The notes below the pieces were generated by a model, which was not told the origin of the DNA, searched no databases, and worked only from the letters and a program-made list of their open reading frames with translations. The position numbers and the translations under genes are program-made. DNA of 64,000 nt from Phoebastria nigripes (taxonomy: Eukaryota; Chordata; Aves; Procellariiformes; Diomedeidae). Below, in pieces: positions 57,481 to 64,000 of the stretch. Numbering within the stretch: the stretch's first letter is position 1; every line of letters begins with the position of its first letter. The stretch is from positions 155,572-219,571 of the forward strand of contig JAYKAV010002717.1 of NCBI GenBank assembly GCA_035582835.1, given 5' to 3'.

Positions 57481-59689
57481 ATTAACTACTGGTGGCACTT
57501 TTCTTTGGTTATCATCCCATACCTACACTCCTCCGTATTATACTATACTTTTAGTTTAGGGTCATAAACAGGTACTCAACACAGAATAGCTATTTGCTGC
57601 AGAAATAAAGCAAAATGACTATAAAAACAGATGTTATGCCACATAGCTGTGGAAAGCTAAACTAAAGCTAAAACTAATCAAGTAATAGTAACCAAATCAC
57701 TACACAATTTGCTGCTACAGCTTAAAAAAGCTAGAACAAAGCTCCAGGCAGACAAGGTCAGATCAGACAAATCTGTCCTGTTCTGAGGTTTGCAGAGTTC
57801 ATACAAAGATAATGGACTGTATCCCGTTAATTGACCTGAAGAAGGAAACTGTGTGTATCTTTATGTGAAAAACAAGCAAGGGTATGCTTGGGAGCATAGT
57901 ACAGAGGATGATCTTGGTAATGCTGCAGCAATTTTGCTGTCTGGTGTGGTTTGGTTCACGGCAGTAAAATTCAACAGAACTGTGATGGAAATTGTTAAAA
58001 AATAAAGACAGCAAATATGTCACTGATTAAGAAGTGGCCAACACCATTATTTCAGTTGAAGGCAGTTAAGATTTCTATTTCATATCTATCATAAAATATT
58101 ATTTCCCCAGTAGTCTGATAAATGGCTTTATCAAGATATTAGCATTCATTGGAAAAATAAAAAAGTCTTCCTGGTATACAGCTAAGCAGTGCTAACCTAA
58201 GAATAGATGTTTCTGCTCTCAGATTAAGACAGGAATACATACGGAAAAGAGACTCTGGCTTCTGAAAATCCATGCCAGACTAGTATGTCAAAGCTACCTT
58301 AACTACATTGTGTGCTTTGAGATACAATGCTTCATTTTAAGAGAAAATTCAACTGGATCTTGCTAGAGAGTATCATTTTTAACAGAGAGATGTAAACCTA
58401 AACCGCAACTTAATAAAGTATGTTTTATTGTACTTGCCCTTCTTTCTACAAAGGGATATTCGCATAAGCATGTACCATAAGCATCTTATAGTACTTTTGC
58501 TCACATAAGCATAAGCACCATGCTAAGGAAATAAGCTATTTACTTAGCTCTTTTCCATGATTATGAGAGTAGGAAAAACAGGAATTCTCTCAAATATTTA
58601 AAAGATTTTTTTTTATATTGCATTTGCGCCTAGAATAGAACAGTGCCTTGTTAAAACCAAAACAAACAGAAACACAAACTCACAAACATAAAAAATGGTT
58701 CCTGACTTTTAAAGTCTCTACCAGAAAGAACTTTCATAGTGAAGAGGTAAGACATAGATGAAGGTGTAACACAAGCATGCCAAACAGTGTGCCAGTTCAG
58801 CTACATATTATCACTGACAGAAAGGGGAAAAAGCAGTAACATCAAAGGTCAGCCAACAAACCCTCTGTGGATAAGGATGAGACTTTCCACAGCTGTTAAA
58901 CCTTGTTTTCTTCCTATGTCACATCCAGCAATTAGACCCAAGAACTATAAGGTTAACTTACATACGATGTATATCCTTCTGTTCCTTATCATGTCTGTTG
59001 TTTTTTAAATTAAAATATATTGTATTCTTGGAAATCATTAACAATATGCAGACAGGAGAAAATTGATTCATACCTACAGGGATCACTCAGGAATTTATGA
59101 AAGGTCCCAGTTTCCTAGTCTCCCTTAGAAAATGCTATTCTAGTGGAAAGGAAAACGACACTGCTTCTTACCAGCAAAGACATTGGACGCTCTGGAGCAG
59201 TAATTCTGAAGGAAGACAGCCTCCGTAGTTTTAGGTTCTTTGGCAGATGCAAACAGAATATATTTCTTCATCTAGATAGAGCAAAGGGAACCAGGTGAGC
59301 ACAAAAAACCTTTGGATGAGAAATCATTTACTTGTGTGATTATGAGGCTGGGCAAGGTAGTTGTTTAATGGAATAGTTTGTTTCCACAGGCTTTGTGACA
59401 GACTGTCACAGGGACACTGTATGATGGAGCCACACCACCCACCCCTGCCCAATTCAAGGCTGTCTACCACCTCACAGCACAATGTGACCTTGAGCTCTTG
59501 CTCCACCTATCCAAAGGCCTAGGTCTGGAACTCAAAGTCATGGATTTTTTCATGTCAAAGTTTAAGGCCCATTTTGAATATGAGAGTGTGTTGAGCTGTT
59601 TGTGTACAGATATCCATAGAAAACTGAACAAAGACCTTAACAGGACTTCTAGACCACAAGTTGCCCCAAAACAGTATCAGTTTTAACCA
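57481..59689. other. Intergenic DNA without recognised features
   Basis: AT-rich DNA. The open frames here are short and match nothing known. A slightly richer stretch near 59390-59470 has no identifiable origin. Confidence 0.55.
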
Positions 59690-60380
59690 AGTCATTTCTG
59701 ATAAACGTCTGCTTGTACCTTTCTAATCTGTACTTAAATAATTTAGACCCCATAACCTTCCGAAGCATCTATTTAATGCCTCATTACTCTGCCTATTTCC
59801 CTAATCCAAACTGATATTCCCATGCTACACTTTAAATTCATTACTTCTTGAAGCATTGAAAACAAACATTCTTTTTCTCTGTGAAGAGCATTTGATAACT
59901 TTTACCTTGTCCCTTCTCAGACTTCACTTATATCCCCAGTTCTGACATGTTTTCTGAACTTCTAACCATTCTTATTCCTCCAGTTCTCTCCAATGGATTG
60001 ACATCTCCCTCAAAGGACAAAGGGGACTCATTACTTCAGGTGATGCCTAGCACGGGGGGAGTAGAATAGAAGGATTACTTCATGTGTGCTCCAGGCTTTC
60101 TCCCTGTTCATACACTCTGGGAAAACATTTGTCTTTTTTGGAACTATTAGATTGCTGATCCACGTGATCTGGTATTGCAATAACAGGTATAGCTTGTGAC
60201 CTGCTCCATGCTGGGACCCTCTTCCACATGGCTGGTCAGCTTAGCCAACATGCTACCTTTGTTTCTCATTATCTCAGATAATTTCCACTTTACCAATCAC
60301 AACCTCATTATTTTAGTACATTATTCCAAGCCCCTCGTGAAGCCCTGGTCAATGTAGAATTCCATTTTCATAAGAAATCA
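59690..60380 (-). mobile_element. Ancient CR1/L3-like LINE relic
   Basis: The + strand carries, in the right order, decayed text of an old CR1/L3-type LINE 3' region in reverse: CTTTCTAATCTGTACTTAAA, then TTCTAACCATTCTTATTCCT, CTCTCCAATGGATTGACATC, AGGATTACTTCATGTGTGCT and TATAGCTTGTGACCTGCTCC. These correspond to stretches that encode the distal reverse-transcriptase region on the - strand in intact relatives. No frame is open, and divergence is far higher than in the CR1 at 18602. The borders are approximate. Confidence 0.55.
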
Positions 60381-63300
60381 CTGCAAGGTAGTCTCTGAGA
60401 CTGGTTTTCTAGACATTTATATAATCCCCTTATGGTAGTTTCATCTGCATCATAGCTCCTTATCCAGTGATTCTGTCCCGCTCACTAGCAAGTGACAAGC
60501 AGCCTGTCATTAAATTCTTGGCTGCTTATCCAAAAATGCGAGCATAGTTTCCCCTTATTTCTGACAAAGCAATAACTATCTTTAGTAAGTTTGCAATGCT
60601 TTTACATAGATTACGGAAATGTTGTAGTTTCCATTATAGTCACTTAGGCCCTTTTCTGAGTTTGGCTTAAGAAACCTGTGTAATTGTCCTGCCAGCTGTT
60701 GTGACTATAGACAGAGCACTACACCCTATTAGGCCAAACTGGTTATTTCTTATTTATACAGAATACACCACAGAAGATATTTGACACTTTAAAGATGTAT
60801 ATAAGTACATCATTTCATGTAATAATTTAAAGGCAAACAGAGTTGCTTGTATTAAAGCTATAAACATATGTCTAAGCAGTGGCAAAATAGATAAACTTTC
60901 CTACATACAAAATTGTTTTTCTAGTTTACTTGACATGAACCGTTTTGTAATGTTGCCATCTTGTGACCATGGTGAAAATGACAAGCCGCCTAGTACTACA
61001 GCAACATTTCATTTTTTCCGTCTATTTTAGGCTCAGGCAGCTAGTGAACAGACAATGTTAGGATCAAACAGGCAGCAGCTACTAGTCTTTGTCCCTTTTC
61101 TTTGCTTGACCTAAAACTGTTTCCCCATGGTTAGGTTTTCATCAGGTGGCTGGGTCTTCAACAGATACTCCAAACAGAAGGTGCCAAACACAACTCCCAA
61201 TAGTTTCTGAGTATTAAAAAAAACCATATTTACATATGTGGAGCTGCCACTAGAATTTTCTTTAAAAACTATGCCTCATATAGAGCCTTCTATCCAGATT
61301 TATTTATGAATTTAAAGATCCATTTTAACATTAGGGAAACTAGGTCTCTGCAAGGATATTACCTCGCTACACACAACCGCCTCAAGTATTATCTGAATTT
61401 ACTATTGTATACAACAAGACATAAAGATAGGGGAGTGGGAGAATGAGGAATTAAATTCTAAATTTGGAATCGGCAGAGAGAGAGATTATATTTTAAAACA
61501 GTTGATGCTAGCAGTAGCCTAATGGGAGCCATTTGCAGAACATACTTCTCCACTGATCCTCCACCCAGAGGTGGCCCCATTATGAATTAGACAGCTACTT
61601 TATACTCTACATACTCACATATCCATGCAATTGTTTTCTTAAACGTACCAAGACAATATGCAGAAAAAAGTAGCTTAGACACAGGTTAGAAACAACACAT
61701 TAGGTTAAAATTTCATTTATGAAATTTATCTTTTACTTGTTTGTTGCAATTGTGTCTGGATTCTTAAACTAAATTTATCATGGGCACAAGAACCAAAACT
61801 ACATCAGTTTTCTGTATTAACTCGGACATGGCTGTGTTTTCATAGGAATTAGGATACATTAGAATAGCAATTTAATATATTAGAGATGTTTGGCTAATTT
61901 ATATTTTATAATTAAAAGTTCTGACAATAATGAGTTACTTAGATCAATTACAACAAAAATGAACATAAATTTAATTATGGGTGTTTATGTGTGGGTAGTT
62001 CATAAACAACTAGTCTTCAGGACTAATGTCTCCTAATGCCTTATGTGGATTCCTGTAAAAGCTGCAGAACATTCAAGTCTTTCTTCCCTCTTCTCTTTGT
62101 TAATCATGAACTCGTATAATTTAATTCAGCTAAAAATGACGTTTATAAAGCTTCATTATTTGCTAGAACATGAGCTCCTTGTTCTGTAGCCACAGCGGGG
62201 ACATGCATATGGAAAGTCTTGAGTGTTTCTGTTCAGCAGTCACTGGCTGTAATTCAAAGGGCTTGTTCATTGCAAGGATCAGGAATATTTCTTCACCAGT
62301 GTAACTGTGTGGGTCTCATGCTCTTTCCTACATGGATTCACCACAGGGAGTCAAAACACAGGAGAGGTAACCTGGAACCTCTTCCAGCCGGGAAAAGCAC
62401 TGAATCAACTCTCTCCTCTCCTGGATACAGTGCTACCTTCATCTCCTATGGTTGCTGCCACATTTTTGTAATGTCACCCTTATGCATCAGGCATGAGCAA
62501 TGCACGCTCATCAGACCTTCAAAAGATGAAACCAAAATGTTACCTCATTTGAATATTCTGACTTACGGGTTAGTTTAGAGGTGAGATGGATAGAACCTGT
62601 CAGCCTTTCCCAGACAGTGACTGCTGTCAGCATGTCCAGAGCCACTACGCAGAGCCCTTGAGAAATGTCCCCAGTGAAATGAGTTTTTCAGGTGCTGTGG
62701 GGATAGTTCAGTTGAGACTTGCAGTTTTAACTGTATATGTCTGAATTTCACCCTAATCATCCTTTATGCTGTCCATGTTCTGTTGCATTTGGTAAAATAC
62801 TTTCACTATCTAAAGCCACACTGTATTTCAAGGAGACCACAGTGATGTTGATCACTGAAGCACTGGGGCTCCCAGGATTGCTGAGCAGGAGCTATCTGAT
62901 CAGGCACAGGTTTTACAACCTAGATTTTCAAGTTTGTGGTTCTTTTTTTAAACCTTTACAGATAACCCCCTTAAATGTAGGAGAAAGTTCACCTTCATTT
63001 AGGGCTTGTTAAGGAAAATTGGCCTCTATAAAGAATTATATCCTGCCTAGGAAATTATGCCACAAATTCCACCCAGATTAAATCCTCATTTTTAGACAAT
63101 TCCAAAGAAATACCAGCATAGTGATCTACTTACTGCTTATCATCTAACTTGGCCAAAGACATCTGCAAATCCAGATGCAAGGGTGTTTGTCCTCTGGCAT
63201 AATTGTTTCAAAAACACTACATCACGTTTCAGTTCTAAAATAATGAGAAGGTACAAAAAGATGAACATAATGAAATGCAGAGTTAAATAAAATTTACTTT

Positions 63301-63882
63301 CCTGAGTGCATCTCTCTATGCCCTTCCTGTCAAACCCTCTACCTTTCTGCTAGATCCCCAGGAATTTACTCTCAGCCCTGACAGTCAAGAAGGATTCCTT
63401 TAGAAGATATTCAGCAAGTTGTCATAGGGGACTCAGGCAGTTGCATTGTCAGGCCTTGACAACTTTCAGCAAAATGGGCCTAAAAGGGCAAAATTTTGGT
63501 ACTCAAAAGGTACTTTGAAACAGCAACTTATTACAATGATTCTTAAAAACAAAATACCCTCTGAGTCAATTTAAGAAATTCTGGGAAGGAAGATTTTCTT
63601 TTATTTTAACTTTACATTTCAAGAGGAAACAAGATTTTGCATTAAGATTTCTTAAATTCTCCATTAGGCTAAAAACTTCAAAAGTCCAAGTATGCACTGA
63701 AACCCAGGTAATCATAATGGACTGAATGATAAGTATAAACAGGAATTGTTTTTCTGGCACTCATGCCAATGTTCAGGTTGCACATATAGCGAACATTTTT
63801 CACTTGTATGGTTGAAATGCTCTAGAAGTTGTACTGGTGGTTATATGTAACTAGTTCAAAGTAGAACTAATAACATTAGTTA
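60381..63882. other. Intergenic DNA without recognised features
   Basis: About 3.5 kb of AT-rich DNA. Open frames at 62219-62578 and 62737-63012 look like non-coding translation, without recognisable domains. Confidence 0.55.
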
Positions 63883-64000
63883 GGGCAGGCAACTCAGGAG
63901 GACTACAAGGATGTCGTGAGGTTATGCAGGGAGAAAAGTAGAAGGGCCAAAGCCCAGCTAGAACTTAATCTGGCTACTGCCGTAAAAGACAATAAAAAAA
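63883..64000 (+). mobile_element. CR1 LINE ORF2 fragment running off the window
   Basis: In the + frame beginning at 63883 the sequence reads GQATQEDYKDVVRLCREKS and then RRAKAQLELNLATAVKDNKK to the window edge without a stop. This is the stretch between the endonuclease and reverse-transcriptase domains of the CR1 ORF2 protein. CR1 is the dominant LINE of birds. The element begins near 63883, probably 5'-truncated, and continues to the right, so its length and state are unknown. It is too short here to appear as a long open frame. Confidence 0.9.

Noticed and set aside
57123..57485. 120-residue open frame on the + strand
   Set aside because: No recognisable domain; it covers a possible LTR-like block and has the look of chance translation of pyrimidine-rich DNA.
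62219..62578. 119-residue + strand frame near the right end
   Set aside because: No domain, no splice or promoter support and no similarity that I recognise.

Overview
This window looks like avian nuclear DNA, AT-rich and mostly non-coding. The coding pieces are short exons bounded by GT/AG splice sites. The repeats are CR1 LINE pieces and a solo LTR family typical of bird genomes. Isolated N bases and very long homopolymers point to a draft assembly. The exact species cannot be read from the sequence.

From about 1 to 42 kb, on the + strand, lies the 3' part of KCNT2 (SLO2.1/Slick, a sodium-activated potassium channel). Eleven coding exons (1269-40450) join in one continuous frame and give about 469 C-terminal residues. 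These cover the second cytoplasmic RCK domain, the distal tail and an ETQL carboxy terminus. A 3' UTR follows, with a candidate poly(A) signal at 41871. The upstream exons (membrane domain, RCK1) lie outside the window. The introns carry two solo ERV LTRs (16731-17257 and 27729-28306), a 5'-truncated CR1 (about 18602-19335), long poly-T tracts and simple repeats. The three retroelements whose orientation can be read inside the gene are all antisense to it.

From about 42 to 64 kb the window is intergenic. The main item is a B3GALT2-like beta-1,3-galactosyltransferase pseudogene on the - strand (50739-51859). It keeps the family motifs, but its frame is broken three times and no ATG start is visible. 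Around it are a CR1 3' tail (about 49130-49275), an LTR fragment (about 53791-54200), a possible LTR-like segment (about 56934-57480) and an old CR1/L3-like LINE relic (about 59690-60380). At the right edge a CR1 ORF2 fragment on the + strand (63883-64000) runs off the window in an open frame.

The order, with KCNT2 followed by a B3GALT2-related gene, fits the amniote neighbourhood CDC73/B3GALT2 - KCNT2. There is no operon-like cooperation and no CRISPR, phage or bacterial content. The points most worth checking are the broken galactosyltransferase paralog, the loss of the first Walker A glycine in the KCNT2 tail, and the almost pure poly-T acceptor of the penultimate KCNT2 exon.
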